Assembly: GCA_029204225.1 (NCBI GenBank)
Contig: CM055096.1
Coordinates: forward strand, 46,755,079-46,819,078
Origin: Diphasiastrum complanatum
Lineage: Eukaryota > Streptophyta > Lycopodiopsida > Lycopodiales > Lycopodiaceae
DNA: 64,000 nucleotides
Direction of reading: 5' to 3'
The notes under the pieces were generated by a model, which was given only the letters and a program-made list of their open reading frames with translations, ran no database searches and had not been told where the DNA came from. How positions within the stretch are numbered: position 1 is the stretch's first letter; every line of letters begins with the position of its first letter. The translations under genes were made by a program, and so were the position numbers. This document shows positions 42,812 through 54,913 of this stretch, in pieces.

Positions 42812-43941
42812 CCCTGAATGATCAACGTCACTTTTCATTTTAGAGTATTCTCTATTCATGGAACATACCTCCGTGATGGCATTACAAGTAAAGGCTTTTT
42901 ACATAACTTGGTCTAAGCCAAGTTTGGCTCTAAAAGTTTCAAACTTTTCTTTACTTAAAGCTTTTGTAAATATATCAGCAACTTGTAACAACGTAGAACA
43001 ATGTACAATACCTATGTCTTCAGATTGTAATTTTTCATGCACAAAGTGATATTTTACTTCAATATGTTTTGTACTTGCGTGAAAGATTGGATTTTTAGCC
43101 AATTGTATTCCGCTTTGACTGTCACAGAAAATAATAGTGGGATTTACCTGCTTCATGCCAATCTCACATAACAACTTACATAGCCAAATAGCTTCCTACG
43201 TAGCAAAACTCAATGCTTTATATTCGGCTTCTGTGGAAGAAAGAGAAATAGTATCTTGCTTCTTGCTAGACCATGAAAAACAGCCGCTACCAAAATTGAA
43301 GGTATAACCTGTTGTTGACTTTCTATCATCTATAATTCCAGCCCAATCAGCATTAACATAACCTTGCAACTTAGGTAAAACACTTTGTCTTTTGTAGACT
43401 AGACCAAGGTTTGGTGTACCTTTTACATACCTCAAAATCCTTTTTGCAGCTTTCCAAGGGTTCATAGTGGGTGATGACATGAATTGGCTAATCAAACTTA
43501 CAACATAGCAGATATCAGGACGTGTAGTTGTAAGATATATTTAACTTCCAACTAGCTGACGAAATACTGTAGCATCAACATGTGCACTATCATCAATATG
43601 AGATAATTTCTTACCAGCTTCGCAAGGGGTGATGGAAGGTTTGCACTTTGTCATGTGAAATCTCTCCAATGTCTCGCCTACATACTTGTTTTGACATAAC
43701 CTGATATCACTGCTAGTTTGCCATACTTCGACACCCAAGCAATAGTGCATAAGATCTAAAGGTTCTCGTCATTGCCAGTGATTATGATATCATCAACGTA
43801 AAGTACAATCAAGGCAATGTTGTCATCATTCATAAGAACATAAAGATTTGGATATGAATTTGTTCTTACAAATCCATGTGAAAGAAAGTAACTGTCAATG
43901 CGTCCATACCATGCTATTTCTTCAATGTGAAGAAACTTCAC
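42812..43941 (-). pseudogene. copia D RT and RNase H
   Basis: A second - strand copia of a different family. RT begins mid-domain (EEIAWYGRIDSYFLSHGF), with the active site LIVLYVDDIIITG near 43,770-43,800 and HYCLGVEVWQTSSDIRLCQN. RNase H has MNPWKAAKRILRYVKGT, GYVNADWAGIIDDRKSTTGY, ISLSSTEAEYKALS and TKHIEVKYHFVHEKLQS. It ends near 42,880. The element is 5' truncated at about 43,930. It lies between the integrase of C and the C LTR, so it probably inserted into or replaced part of C. Confidence 0.87.
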
Positions 43942-44800
43942 TCTTCAAAGACTTGGGACCCAACAATTTTTTCAGTTTGAAGATTTTTAATGAAGTTGCA
44001 ATGCACTTTGTACTTCAAACCCCTTCAAACTTTTTCACTTCAATCCAATGGATCCTTTAGATCCAACGACCCCCCTGTTGTGAAATGACCATCGTCGATC
44101 TGTATGAATCAAGATCGGACGACTGTCAACGCGTTTGTGCATTGATCAAAGGCCTTTGAAGCACTGAACACTTCAGGCCGCTAGCTAATGATTAGGACTG
44201 AGCGCGCGATAGCTCTCGCGACCTCTCCTCCTCCTCTCTCTTCCAGCGATGGAGTTTTCTCTCTCCTTCACGGGCTATGGCAGCTCCACATGAATCAAAC
44301 TAGCTGCCTTCCTCCTCCACGGCCAGTCGCGGCCTCCCTACCGCTGAATCGCGCTACCAGGGCACCCATTCACAGCCTCTCACAACTTTGAAAACGTCCT
44401 CCTACAAAGAGATATCTTAGATTTTGTCCCTTGAAACCCTAGCAATTTTGAAGAGAAGAATATATTGAGCTTTACTCAGGCTTTCCCTGAGCTTTCATTT
44501 GCAGCTCCTAACTGACTGAGGTCGCCCTACTGTAGGTTATCTTCTGCTCCAAACCGCTCTTCAAACGATATTCGATTGGATTCAAACCAATCACAAACGC
44601 CAAGCAACCCTTCAAAAGAATTTTTCAGCTTCAAACTTGCTTGCTTTTTGATTCAACCAACAATTCCTTGTCTCTGAATACTTTTTACAGTTTTGAGCCA
44701 TTCCACGAATCTCCACAGACTCGGTTTTGTGCTTCTTACAGGTGGTGTTGACAACCAGCGTGGGTTATGTTGTCAAACGAACTCAAAACTTGAAAAAGAA
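43942..44800. other. No gene recognised
   Basis: Non-coding, possibly LTR or leader of copia C or D. At 44,749-44,778 there is a short inverted repeat, TTGACAAC...GTTGTCAA. Confidence 0.35.
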
Positions 44801-45222
44801 ATGAACTCGAATGGAAAGTGTTCGTGCGCAGCGGAATGAGCTATCTCACTCTTTCTCTAAGCATGACTATGCCTATCAGACTTGAATAGAACATTAGTGA
44901 TGGAAATGACGTTCGATATGATTATTAGCCAAACAAGACATCAAAGTGATAATTCGTCGCGAACAGCTAGACTGATTGTTAGTCGCGAATTAGTTGCGGA
45001 AGACAAGACTAAATATTAGTCACAAACAACTAGACTAATAATAATTCTCTAAGAACATACTACCAGATTAAGCAATAAGAGTGTCAGACAGAATGCATAA
45101 AAGCATTGCAATATTGATGCAAATGTAAATGCAGAACATGTGTGACAACATGAGTAAAAATGCAGCATGAATGGAGGCAGATTAAAATAGGATTTAGGAG
45201 AGTAGAAGAGATAAATCCAACA
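44801..45222 (-). repeat. copia C 5' LTR (approximate inner end)
   Basis: On the - strand it starts TGTTGGATTTATCTC at 45,222, matching the 33-bp remnant at 39,646. The inner end and PBS could not be located, so the left coordinate is a guess. Confidence 0.5.
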
Positions 45223-45223
45223 G

Positions 45224-45409
45224 ATCAGAGAAATCGCATTGGCAAGCAGGAGGAGCTTTTCATCGAGCAACCAACCATGGAGGATATAATTCAAAGAGAT
45301 GTTATTTATATCAATTATTTCAATGGTTCTACAGAAGAGCACAGTTTAGATATCAAACCAAATATTCAACAAATTTCATTTCATTCAAAAAGGCATTTCA
45401 ACATCTGAG
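45224..45409 (+). pseudogene. Short gypsy-like coding fragment
   Basis: The frame reads QPTMEDIIQRDVIYINYFNG and IKPNIQQISFHSKRHFNI. It lies immediately outside the copia C LTR, in the same orientation as gypsy G1. It may be the continuation of G1 beyond the copia C insertion, but no catalytic motif is seen. Confidence 0.35.
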
Positions 45410-45460
45410 GATAAATAGTTCAACTTCATCATTGTAATTGAGAAAAAATTAAAACATTAC

Positions 45461-46365
45461 ATCTCCTCACTGACACTTTTCTGGGTTCAGGGATATCTGA
45501 TACTCATGGCATTTCTTTAGCACCTTTTCTAGATTAGATAAGTGCTTTGAGTTAGGTCCATCATGCACGCACAGATCATCTAAGAAAATCTCCAGAAATT
45601 TCTTCAAGTACTCTTTGAATGCTGTCTGCATGACTCGTTGGAAGGTACTTGGGGCATTGTAAAGTCCAAACAACATCACCTTGTAGGCATAAGTTTCCCA
45701 TTTTGTGGTGAAGGCTGTCTTGTGCTAATCTTGCGGCAACGCTATTTTCACCTGATTGTAGCCGCTGAAGCCATCTAGAAAACTATAGGCTTCTGTTCCT
45801 AATACTCTGTCTAGAACACTTTCCATAAATGGTAAAAAAAATGATCCTTCTTGGTGACTGTATTTAGCGCTTTCAAGTTCACACAGATTCGTAGTTTGTC
45901 GTTCTTCTTGAGTACTATGACTATTGGCGACACCCATTCAGTGTGCTTGATTTCATAGATGAAATCAGCATCTAACAACTTCTGCAACTCTTGCTTGATC
46001 AGCTCTATATAATTTGGGTTGCAGCAATAGTAACGACTCACCTTGGGGATTGCTCCATCCACCAAGGGTATGGTATGTTGGACTAATGGTTGGTAGGATA
46101 CCCTTCAGATCACTATAATTACAAGCAAAACTATCCTTGTATTCCACCAATAATGCGCGTAGTCTCTCAAATTGAGTGGGTGTTAACTGTTCTCCCACAT
46201 GCACTATCCTTTCTTCTTTACCTGGCTCAGCAAGATTCATCGGTTGTGTTTGCGCAGGTCCTTCTTGTTGGCAGGTGCCTTAGGAGGATCTATCTTGGAA
46301 ACTTTAGCCATTGCGGATTTCTGTGGTGGCTGAACTGGTACTTTTTTCATTCCATACCTTAAGAA
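45461..46365 (-). pseudogene. Gypsy G4 pol fragment (RT)
   Basis: A - strand Ty3/gypsy RT. Near its start it has MKKVPVQPPQKSAMAKVSKI and the linker MNLAEPGKEERIVHVGEQLT. RT follows with YCCNPNYIELIKQELQKLLD, FIYEIKHTEWVSPIVIV, LRICVNLKALN, FLDGFSGYNQVKIALP, FGLYNAPSTFQRVMQ and FLEIFLDDLCVHDG (F-L-D-D). It ends at SLNPEKCQ before a stop. Frames are broken at several points. It matches gypsy G3 on the + strand (48,150-49,760). Its 5' end is fused to the gene relic at 46,365. Confidence 0.8.
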
Positions 46366-47600
46366 GACTATATGCTCATACTTCCATATTCTTTTGCAAA
46401 AAATGTCGTGTGATGTAATGGAATATGCTGCAACCAGTAAAATACATATATCAGAAATCAAATATATGATATTGTTGAATGATTTTTGCACAAAAAGAAA
46501 TATTGAATTACCATATAGTGTGTAACATGATTCTCTCCCCAATATTCTGCTACCGATTTGACAAATATTTCACAATATTTTTGTATATTTGCAATGTCCA
46601 TGCCAATCAAATTGTCGAGATTTTGCCATACTACAGCTTTTTTTAATCTTGTGTTGCCTCTAATTTCAAAATCGTTTGATGCTGCAACAACGTCTTTCCA
46701 AACATTGTATGTCACGGTAGAAGACTTTCCAATGTGATTGGATAAATACCTTCTAGCTTTTGCACCTCCAACGGATGGCTTGTTTGGAACGTTTCCTGAT
46801 TTACTTGATAGTTTTTCACTTTTTTCTATTTTTGCATTCCCCTTGTGAAAACCTACTTTTGAAAGTACTTGCTCTAATATCTCAATTCCAATTTTAGAGG
46901 CCGATTCAGGTTTGGTATTCTAGACATACAAAATATGGTTGTAAATCAATTTTTCAATAATTCGTACCTCAGCATGCAATGTGCATATGTGAACATTGAT
47001 CAATGGAATTGCCAACACAGGTCTAAAGTTCAGATGCTCTCGATCTCTTGTTGGACCAACTCTTGATCTTGTCAAATTCAAGTCTTTACAATTCTTCATA
47101 CAATACAAACAAGGATGTTTAGTACTTTCCCCATGCGAAACATTATACATACATTTCAGTGTCTTTAAATCACCTGCAAGATGCCATAAAATTCAAAACC
47201 TGCCATAGTTTGGCACATATATTTTGTTTCCACCCATGTGCTCTTCAATAATCTTCACATAATTTGATGTCGAAAAAATCCACAACAAGATAGTATGGTC
47301 TTCTTTTAAAACCTGAAAAGTAACAAACACATACAAAGTTACGAACATTGACATTAGCAAACTTAGGTGGTAAAACACAATAAGTAAAATTGAAATATGC
47401 TTGAAATGCTGCTAACCACCATATTTCATTATCTGATTGAACACTAAATGATGAATCATCTACATCATTTTCAGTATTGTTCAATGCTCTGTTCATAAAG
47501 GTGACGCTTATCCATTCCAATTTTTGTCCCTTAACAATTTCAGATTCATCAAGTTTAACAACCAATATCAATTTTCCTTGGACTTTCTTTCAAATATTTT
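46366..47600 (-). pseudogene. Relic of an uncharacterised multi-exon gene
   Basis: A - strand gene-like region. Segments in order are: about 47,571-47,385 (LEWISVTFMNRAL), an intron ending CTTTTCAG, then VLKEDHTILLWIFSTSN. Next is WHLAGDLKTLKCMYNVSHGE with two Cys pairs (CLYCMKNC), then VLAIPLINVHICTLHAEVRI. An in-frame TAG replaces a probable Trp near 46,921. Then come LSSKSGNVPNKPSVGGAKAR and VAEYWGENHVTHYM before a GT donor. A last exon (about 46,425-46,366) reads FFAKEYGSMSI and is cut by gypsy G4. I recall similar C-x2-C / LH-A-x-VRI-x-EKL proteins of unknown function but cannot name the family. It could derive from a DNA transposon. Confidence 0.5.
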
Positions 47601-48149
47601 GTAATATTTAATCATGTATGCCACTACTTTGTTGATATCCAAAAAGAAATTGTTGGATGTGTTCTAACCCTCCTTGACAGGCAAAATGGCTGCTCACCGA
47701 CTATTCTACACACCCTACATTCACACGTGTGGATCCAAAAATAGCAAATATAGATCATTCTACACATAGAATTGCAAGCAATCACAAGTATAGTGCACCA
47801 ATGGTTAGTGAAATCCAAGAAAACAATGTATAAGCATGAAATGAGATAGAGAAGAGAGAAGATATGTATCTCCATGAGTTACATCTTTTTATAGTAGATC
47901 CAAACCTATTTGGCCAATTGGCTTTCTCTCCAAAATGTAAACCCTATTATTTTTGGGTCTAGATTCAATGTACCCAACATTTAAATTTGAATATACTCAA
48001 ACTCGACTTCTAACTTTCCCACACTTCCAAAAAGTATTTATTCAAATGAAATCTAGATTGATGAACTTTGAAAAGTCAAACTCTAAGTCTAATATAAAGT
48101 TGGCCTCAATTTACCAAATATAGAAATGTAGAAAAGATGATTAAACTAG
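47601..48149. other. Non-coding; possible LTR piece of the gypsy G group
   Basis: The segment 47,651-47,719 (TGTTGGATGTG to CACCCTACA) matches, inverted, the LTR end next to the G2 PBS at 52,611-52,670. A CACACGTGTG palindrome follows at 47,722-47,731. The rest is AT-rich with no gene. Confidence 0.45.
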
Positions 48150-49760
48150 TTGAATCTTTCACATTACACCCTTGACACGCCAATAACTTATGGGGTGAAC
48201 ATGATCAATGTGGCATGGTTAGCGACAGAGCCCATACCAGAGCAAGTTGAAGATGACTTAGTGCCCTGGCAACATGGCTTTTCCTATGATGAAGAAGCTG
48301 AGCTGATAGATGAACAGGTTCTACAACACATGGATTTTGATCAATTTGGAATGAGGAGAATACCAGCTCACCAACCTCCACAGAAATCGCCAGTAGTTAT
48401 AGTTTTCAAGTTGGAACCACCCAAGGCACCTATGACTCACGAGATGCCATAAACCTTCAAAAACTATACCTTAGACAACATAGTAATTATGATGCCACAA
48501 GCACAAAGAGAACCTGATCAGAGTTAGGAACCAACGAAACAAGTCTTCAAAGGACCTACACGGACACAGCCTATGAATCTAGTTGAGCTAGGCAAAGAAG
48601 AGAAGATTGTTCATGTGGGAGCAATTGACACCCACTCAGTTCACATGACTACGCACTTTGTTGTTGGAATACAAGGATGGTTTCGCATGGACATACAAAG
48701 ATCTGAAGGGTATACCACCAACCGTAGTCCCACATACCATACTCTTGGTAGATGGAGCAGTCCCCAAGGTGAGCCAATATTATTGTTGCAATCCTAATTA
48801 CACGGAGCTGATCAACCTTGAGTTGCAGAAGCTACTCGATGCTGATTTTATTTATGAAATCAAGCACACAGAATGAGTATCACCAATAGTCATAGTACCC
48901 AAGAAGAATGAAAAAATGCAAATCTATGTAAATCTAAAGGCGTTAAATAGGTGGGTTACCAAGAAAGATAATTTTTTCTTATCTTTCACGAAAAGTGTTT
49001 TGAATCAAGTAGTAGGAGCAGAAGCTTACAGTTTTCTGGACGGCTTCAGCGACTAACGTTCACCACTAAATGGAGAACCTATGCTTATAAGGTGATGCCA
49101 TTTGGACTTTGCTCATGCAAATGACATTCAAAGAGTACCTATAGAAATTTCTAGAGATTTTCTTGGTGCACGTGCACGATGGGCCGAACTCAGAGCACTT
49201 ATCCAATTTGGAGAAAGTGTTGAAGTAATGTCGCGAGTATCAGATATCCTTGAACCCAGAAAAGTGTCAATTTTGGGTGACACATGGCTTGATATTGGGT
49301 CATGTTGTATCAAGGCACGAAATCGTCATAGATCTATCAAAGATAAGAGTCATTGTTGATCTGCCACCACCAGGGATGATTCGCGGAGTCTATATTTTTA
49401 TGGGTCAAGCTAATTACTATCGAATCTTCATTCTAGATTTTGTGGAATTAGTAAGACCAATTTACAAGCTCATGATGGAACCACATTGGACAAAGGAGTC
49501 TTACAGGCATTCCAAAAGCTTAAAGATGCATTGGTCTCAGCACCAATCTTACAACCGTCCAATTGGACCATAGAGTTTTATGTGCATATTGATGCATCAA
49601 AGTATGCAGTGGGACTTAGCCAAGAGAGTGCAAAAAACACTTTCCAATCCAATTTGCCAACCGACAACTCAGTGACTTAGAAATGAACTACTCTACTATA
49701 GAGCAGGTAGCATTGGCCATGATTTATTATCCAACCTTGTTAGAATTTAGCAATTTTCAC
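48150..49760 (+). pseudogene. Gypsy G3 pol fragment (RT to RNase H)
   Basis: A + strand copy of the same gypsy group as G4. Segments are RRIPAHQPPQKSPVVIVFKL, MNLVELGKEEKIVHVGA, YCCNPNYTELINLELQKLLD and FIYEIKHTE. After broken RT sequence come ISLNPEKCQFWVTHG (across frames), LGHVVSRHEIVID and GQANYYRIFILDF. RNase H reads APILQPSNWTIEFYVHIDAS then KYAVG. Many stops and frameshifts. It lacks the RT active site (the FLDD region is scrambled near 49,150-49,190). Confidence 0.78.
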
Positions 49761-50640
49761 ATGGTTTTTGATGAACATTAGACATCTATGTGGATCCACA
49801 CGTGTGAGGACCTGTCCACACGTGTGAAATGACACTTTTAATATTCAGATCTATTTTGATTAGCTTTCATTTGAGTCTAATATGACCTCCTAAATTATAG
49901 GAGTTAGGTCCTAGATTGTAGGAATCTAGAAGGTCAACACAAACCACCAATGGATGATGTGGCAAACTTGATAGATCTTATCCAAAGTGGATATGGATAA
50001 GTACAATGAGCTGTCCTACACATGCTGGATGTAGCTTAGAGAGAGATTATGGTGAATTTGTACTTGATCCATGATGGATCCATTATTGAGCCAATGATGA
50101 GAAATCTTGGTTTGTGAAGCTATCATTGTGTTTTGACTCCTCTTAAGCACTTTCTTTGTGGATGAATGCTTTGTAAAATGATAAGTAAACTATTTCTCTG
50201 TTATCAGGCCGTACAGTAGCTGTACTTCACACGTGTGAAGCCGTGGATCATCTTTTTTGATTGTTCATGCTTGGAAACACAAAGATTGTCAAGTAGAAGC
50301 TAGATTTAGAAGCTAGTCTTGATATAGATCAAGATCCCAAGCTACCAATCACTCTTATGTTTCGATTTGATCCAATCTACTAGGATGTTCTTTGCTTGAG
50401 GTGCATTTCATAGGAACTCTCTGAGGGATAAGTTCATATGGCTGGTCGATAGACTTGTGAGCACTCCTGTTTGTGGAACCTCAGGCTCTCCCATCTGAAA
50501 AGGTATTTTGTGATGGTGCAAACAGTCGTTGAGATTTATTTGAAAGGGTAAACCTGTTGGTAGTGCTGGTATTTCTATGACTAGAGGTTCTGCAGATTTG
50601 TCTTTTGCTCATGCAACTTTCTCTACTTGCGCTCTCTGTA
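49761..50640. other. Non-coding, with three CACACGTGTG palindromes
   Basis: No gene. Perfect 10-bp G-box palindromes lie at 49,797-49,806, 49,817-49,826 and 50,228-50,237. This could be an LTR or promoter remnant of the G group. Confidence 0.4.
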
Positions 50641-51700
50641 TCCAGTGGCATATTTTTTTATATTGTCGTCTTTCTTCCCTCACGTTAGGATAAGGTCCTA
50701 CAGTTGAGGGTTGATCATCTGCCAAATGGCACTGAGGAGGGTGGTGATGGCACCACTCCCTTCTGCTTCTGGGATTGTAGAGTTGCTAGCACTGGAACAT
50801 GGAGGATTGAAGTTTTCGGTGGCGTCCTTCTTGGCTGTTGTTGGTTGTAGTGTGATCAAGTTTGTTTTATGGCGCACTTGTTCCAGGTCGTAGATTCTCC
50901 CACCTTGACGTTGAGGCTGGACAACATAGGTCGCAAAATATTTGATAGCCGAATATGGTTCATCTGGACCAAACTACTGCTGTTACTCAGGTTGGGGTGG
51001 TATCTCGTGCTCTACTGCCATCAAGTTTATATGGGCCACTTGATTGTTAGATGCCCTAGTGGTGTAGGTAAAGCCATACGCTGCTGATTCATGGGCGTTC
51101 CAAACCGCGGTGCTGCATTCGGTGCCCCTTGGTGATAAGGAGAAGAGGTTTGATACTAATTCACGTTGTTTCGTGTGATGACGCATTGCTTTGAACTCTC
51201 TTTTGATGTTTCATGGTACCTCGCAAGGAACCACATGATTGGGAGTCAGAGCTGTGTTGCACTCGGATCGCAGATGTTTGACCCATTCAATATAGTCATG
51301 GACCCTTTATTTTTTTCCCATCCTGACCTTGCTTAGCAGGAAAAACGGATCTTCCAAGAACTTCCTTAGTTTAAATTGCGTGATGAAAGCAGTTTTAACC
51401 CCTTCTCATGTACCCTTTTATTTGGCTAATAAGTTGCAGAACTAGTCTTTGACTGCAGTTACTAATGACATGAAAAACAGTTTCAATTTTTCCGCCAAAG
51501 TTTGTTCGCCATAGATTTTGCACACTTGTTCGTAGATCTAGAGGAACCTAATCGAATCGATTGATCCATTATATTTTGGCATTTCGAGACGAGGTGCCCT
51601 TCGAACTGCTTGCAAGGGTATGACAAGTACAAGTTGACCCATTGGTTCCATTGTTGTTTGTCCTCCTTTAGGTTCAATTCGCGTTGTTGCAATTCTTGGG
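50641..51700 (-). pseudogene. Gypsy G2 gag and downstream region
   Basis: A - strand relic homologous to gypsy G1. The frame 51,692-51,483 reads QWNQWVNLYLSYPCKQFEGH, paralleling the alternative frame at 38,574-38,765. The adjacent frames carry the gag core (helical text near 51,230-51,480) and then a decayed Gln/Ser-rich tail to about 50,980. Further - strand text to about 50,640 is very decayed. No protease or RT is recognised here. Confidence 0.6.
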
Positions 51701-52592
51701 AGATTTGGTGCTTGATTTTTTGCTCTAACTGGTATTTATCATCCGGATCTCAGATTCATTAGTCGGTGAAGTCCAGGGTAGCTGGATCTTGATGGATATG
51801 TGAAAAAAAATCTAGATCTATGAGGATCTAATCAGTTTCAATGGCTAATAGTATGATTTTAGTCTCTTTTTGGTGGTTTTTCTTTGATATCTCTCTACTC
51901 CTTGTTTTTATTCACAGTAGCTGGATCTGAGACGAGATCTTGCTATTGATCTATCTTTGAGAGTTAATTATCCGAGAGTTCTTTCTACTGTTTTGCAGCC
52001 AAAAACTTTGATTTCTCAAGATCTACTGGGAAGTAACTCTCACAGGCTACTGAATCTGATGTGGATCTAGCTCTGTACAAAGTGGCAAGAGTTCTTTCTC
52101 ACAGATCTGGAAGTTATTGATATCTACAAAGGTTCAAGACCACCTTTTGGCCTACAAATCTATCAATTCTTCAAACTAACTCTCGCGGGCTTCATCACTA
52201 ATATAAAATGACCTTTTGGAAACAATGAAATGGTCTGCAAGAGTTACTTCAGCGAGGGTTTACTGATACAATGTCTTGGAGCTACTATAAGTCATGCGAG
52301 GGTTACTTCTCACTGGTTTTAGAGAAATAAAATTTGATTTTAGCCCTCCTTTTCCCTCCAAAATGTAGATTGGAGTGTTTTTTGTGATTTTTTGATGGTT
52401 GTGATGGTATGCAAACCCCTTAGAGGCTGTTTTAGGTCTCCACTATCTCTCCACACCTCCTCCGCTAGCTCTCAACAGTCCAATCACACAAAAACAAGCA
52501 AAAAAAGCCTAAACTACTCCCAAATCCACCTAAACACACTAAAATAAGCAAAACAACTAAAACGACAACTAAAACTAGTTAGTGATGTCCTA
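51701..52592 (-). other. Gypsy G2 leader
   Basis: Untranslated leader, inverted relative to 37,190-38,608 and sharing the block around CTAGCGGAGGAGGTGTG. It has decayed copies of the (G)CGAGAGTTA / AACTCTCGC motifs (for example near 51,972, 52,034, 52,087, 52,179, 52,239 and 52,297). Confidence 0.65.
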
Positions 52593-52610
52593 TCCCCAAC
52601 AACGGCGCCA
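52593..52610 (-). promoter_or_regulatory. Gypsy G2 primer-binding site
   Basis: On the - strand the bases are TGGCGCCGTTGTTGGGGA, the site type used by the Athila/Tat (Ogre) branch of plant Ty3/gypsy. It lies one base from an LTR end ...CCCTACA. This is the best evidence for the classification of the G1-G4 group. Confidence 0.85.
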
Positions 52611-52740
52611 CTGTAGGGTGTATGAAGTCAATGGTGAGTAGCCCTTTGCCTGTCAAAAGGGTTAGAACACAAGGATAGGAGCCTAACTTAGTTTAGTTGC
52701 TAAGTTAGATGCTTTTCTACACAAAACTAACTCTAATCCA
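52611..52740 (-). repeat. Gypsy G2 LTR, inner part
   Basis: The LTR end next to the PBS (...CATACACCCTACAG on the - strand) continues to about 52,740, where the copia F LTR starts. A related 69-bp piece is at 47,651-47,719. Confidence 0.5.
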
Positions 52741-53490
52741 TTTAGGAATTGGTGGAAAGCGTGGTGAGCAGCGGAAGTGGTGTAGGTGGTGATGGATTGG
52801 AAGTGCAATGAGCAAAATAGAACAGAACAGTAATGGAATGACTAACTCAGATTGATATCAGAAACATAAGTACAATGCATGAAGCTGGGCGCAAATTAGT
52901 AGGCGCAAAAACGGCTTAGCTGAGTTAGTTGATCCCCTAAAAAAACCGAAAATGAACTTGAATATATTTACAACATAATGCTTGCAGGATGATAACCTGA
53001 TCAGTGCATTGACCCCAATGTAGATCTTCCTTGATGATTGGAAGTCAGATGATCAATACATTGAAAACTGATAATCTTCCTAAATGACTACATCCATCTT
53101 GTAGTAGGTAGCCGTAATTTTACAGTGAATGTATGTACAGGAGTAGGTGGAGCGTCAGTGTCGCAACGCAAGACATATTCCTGACAGTATAGAAAAATTT
53201 ACAAAGGGTCGGATTTATACACTAATGTGAACCAGGGTCGAAAAAGTTAGACCCAATCCAATCCGATCTAGGGTTGGAAAATTTCTCTTTTGATGGGATT
53301 AACATCGTGTCGAAAAAGACTTGCGTTGAAAAAATTCGATCCTGAATTTTTCGATACTCTGTAAGGAAATTCGAACCTTCTTCTTCCTTCATTTTTGTTG
53401 TAGGTTTTTTTTTTTTTTTTGAAAAAGTATAAACAAATTTCAGGATTCTCATTACCTAATGGAATTGGGCTTGATCATGAAATTTCAACA
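52741..53490 (-). repeat. copia F 3' LTR
   Basis: About 750 bp. On the - strand it starts TGTTGAAATTTCATG after a purine tract (AAGGGAGAG, 53,491-53,499). Its far end matches the 5' LTR at 54,926 onwards (GTGAGCAG..., CAGGAGTAGGTGG). Confidence 0.8.
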
Positions 53491-53748
53491 CTCTCCCTTA
53501 ATGTGGATCCTGAAAAATTTCGATCTTTAGATTTAGCATGTTGTTAAATCTGAGATGATGCTCCTTTGATAGAGCCTTGGTGAAGTAATCTGCTGTCTAT
53601 AACTTTGTCCTGTAGTAAACCAAAGAAATTTCCTTGCTTTGCACTTTCTCTCTAAGGTGGTGATACCTGATTTTGATATGCTTACTTCAAGAGTGAAATC
53701 TCGAATTCAGAGATAGTGCAATGGCACTTTGATTGTCACACTAGAGGG

Positions 53749-54174
53749 TCATTGGATGTGACAGAATAATTTTGATATCTGCAAGCAGGTTTCTCGAACA
53801 AATTCCCTCCTCGGTAGCACTCGTGGCAAGTATGTATTCCGATTCTTGGAGGATAATCCTACTGAGGTCTGTTTTCGGCTATTGGCAGATTGGTTGCCTT
53901 CATAGCAAATGCTCAGGTGTTTTGTAGCTTGGTTGTACTTCATGACTTTCAAGAGACCTTCCAATGGATTGGACCTGGATTTGAAAGAAATTGGTTGAGA
54001 GAGCTGATTGAGTAAGCAAGGTCGGGTTGAGTGCAGAGCATAACATACATCAATGATCAAATTATGGAGTGAAATGGATACTACTTTATTTCCTCCTTCT
54101 CTGACTCGGATTCTGGACATTGCTCCTTTGACAACTTCAAACCAGTGTTGAGTGGAAAATGGCTCGGTTTGCAC
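53749..54174 (-). pseudogene. copia F RT C-terminus / RNase H fragment
   Basis: The frame carries QATKHLSICYEGNQ and KQTSVGLSSKNRNTYLPRVL, the decayed RNase H counterpart of ...SIALSSTEAEY.... Missing residues before it indicate small deletions. It is followed in another frame by a TKALSKEHHL-like segment near 53,570 and then the polypurine tract. Confidence 0.55.
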
Positions 54175-54514
54175 TTGGCCATTCCATATATATTCTCACC
54201 ACATGGCCATTCGATATATATTCTCAGCACATTGGTGAGGTATCTCTGCTGACTGATGAAAATCTATCTGCTAGGTCGAATTCAAAAACTCTGAATTCCG
54301 AAATAGTAGTTATCGGTCATCTTGTACTCCTATGCTAACAAGCATTTGGTATCCTTAAAACAGTAACATGTCATAAACATAAAGAGTGATGATTATGAAG
54401 TAATTTGATACAGACTTAAAATAAACATTTGAGTCTGCTTAGTTTGGAATGATGCCATTCTCGATTAGAAAAGTATTAATCTTTTGACTGATGTCATAGA
54501 ATGTAGCTAGGATG

Positions 54515-54844
54515 TCACAAGCATCCCCTGGCTGTTTGTGTGGATCGGATATGACTGATTTGGGAGTCTCCGATATTCAGAATGATTAAGACAAAAGCCT
54601 TGTCATCTCGTTGCCTCCATTTGGTGATGCTAGCTGCATCAGCCTCTGGCTTGATTTCGGTACCATCAACTATGTCCCACAGTTCCTTGGCCAATAGAAC
54701 GACTCTCATCTTGAACTTCCAGAGATGGTAGTTCTCTCCATTGAGTTTGTCAATTAGAGAGGAACTAGAAGTAGAATCCATTCTAGTATTTGGTACGATA
54801 TCGTTGGTAGAAACAACAATAACTAGATATTGTTGGCTATGCAC
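54515..54844 (-). pseudogene. copia F gag N-terminus
   Basis: The frame from the likely start MDSTSSSSLIDKLNGENYHL reads WKFKMRVVLLAKELWDIVDG and then a WRQRDDKAFVLIILNIGD segment. This is the standard N-terminal part of copia gag. It lacks the helical core and zinc knuckle, which fall in the deletion. A start somewhat upstream (54,844) is possible, but the DSTSSSS methionine fits the family better. Confidence 0.8.
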
Positions 54845-54913
54845 TTGCTAAGATAAAGTCTTGGTAGAAACAAGACTGAATCTACAATCGAATTGCAGAT
54901 TACTGAGCCACCC

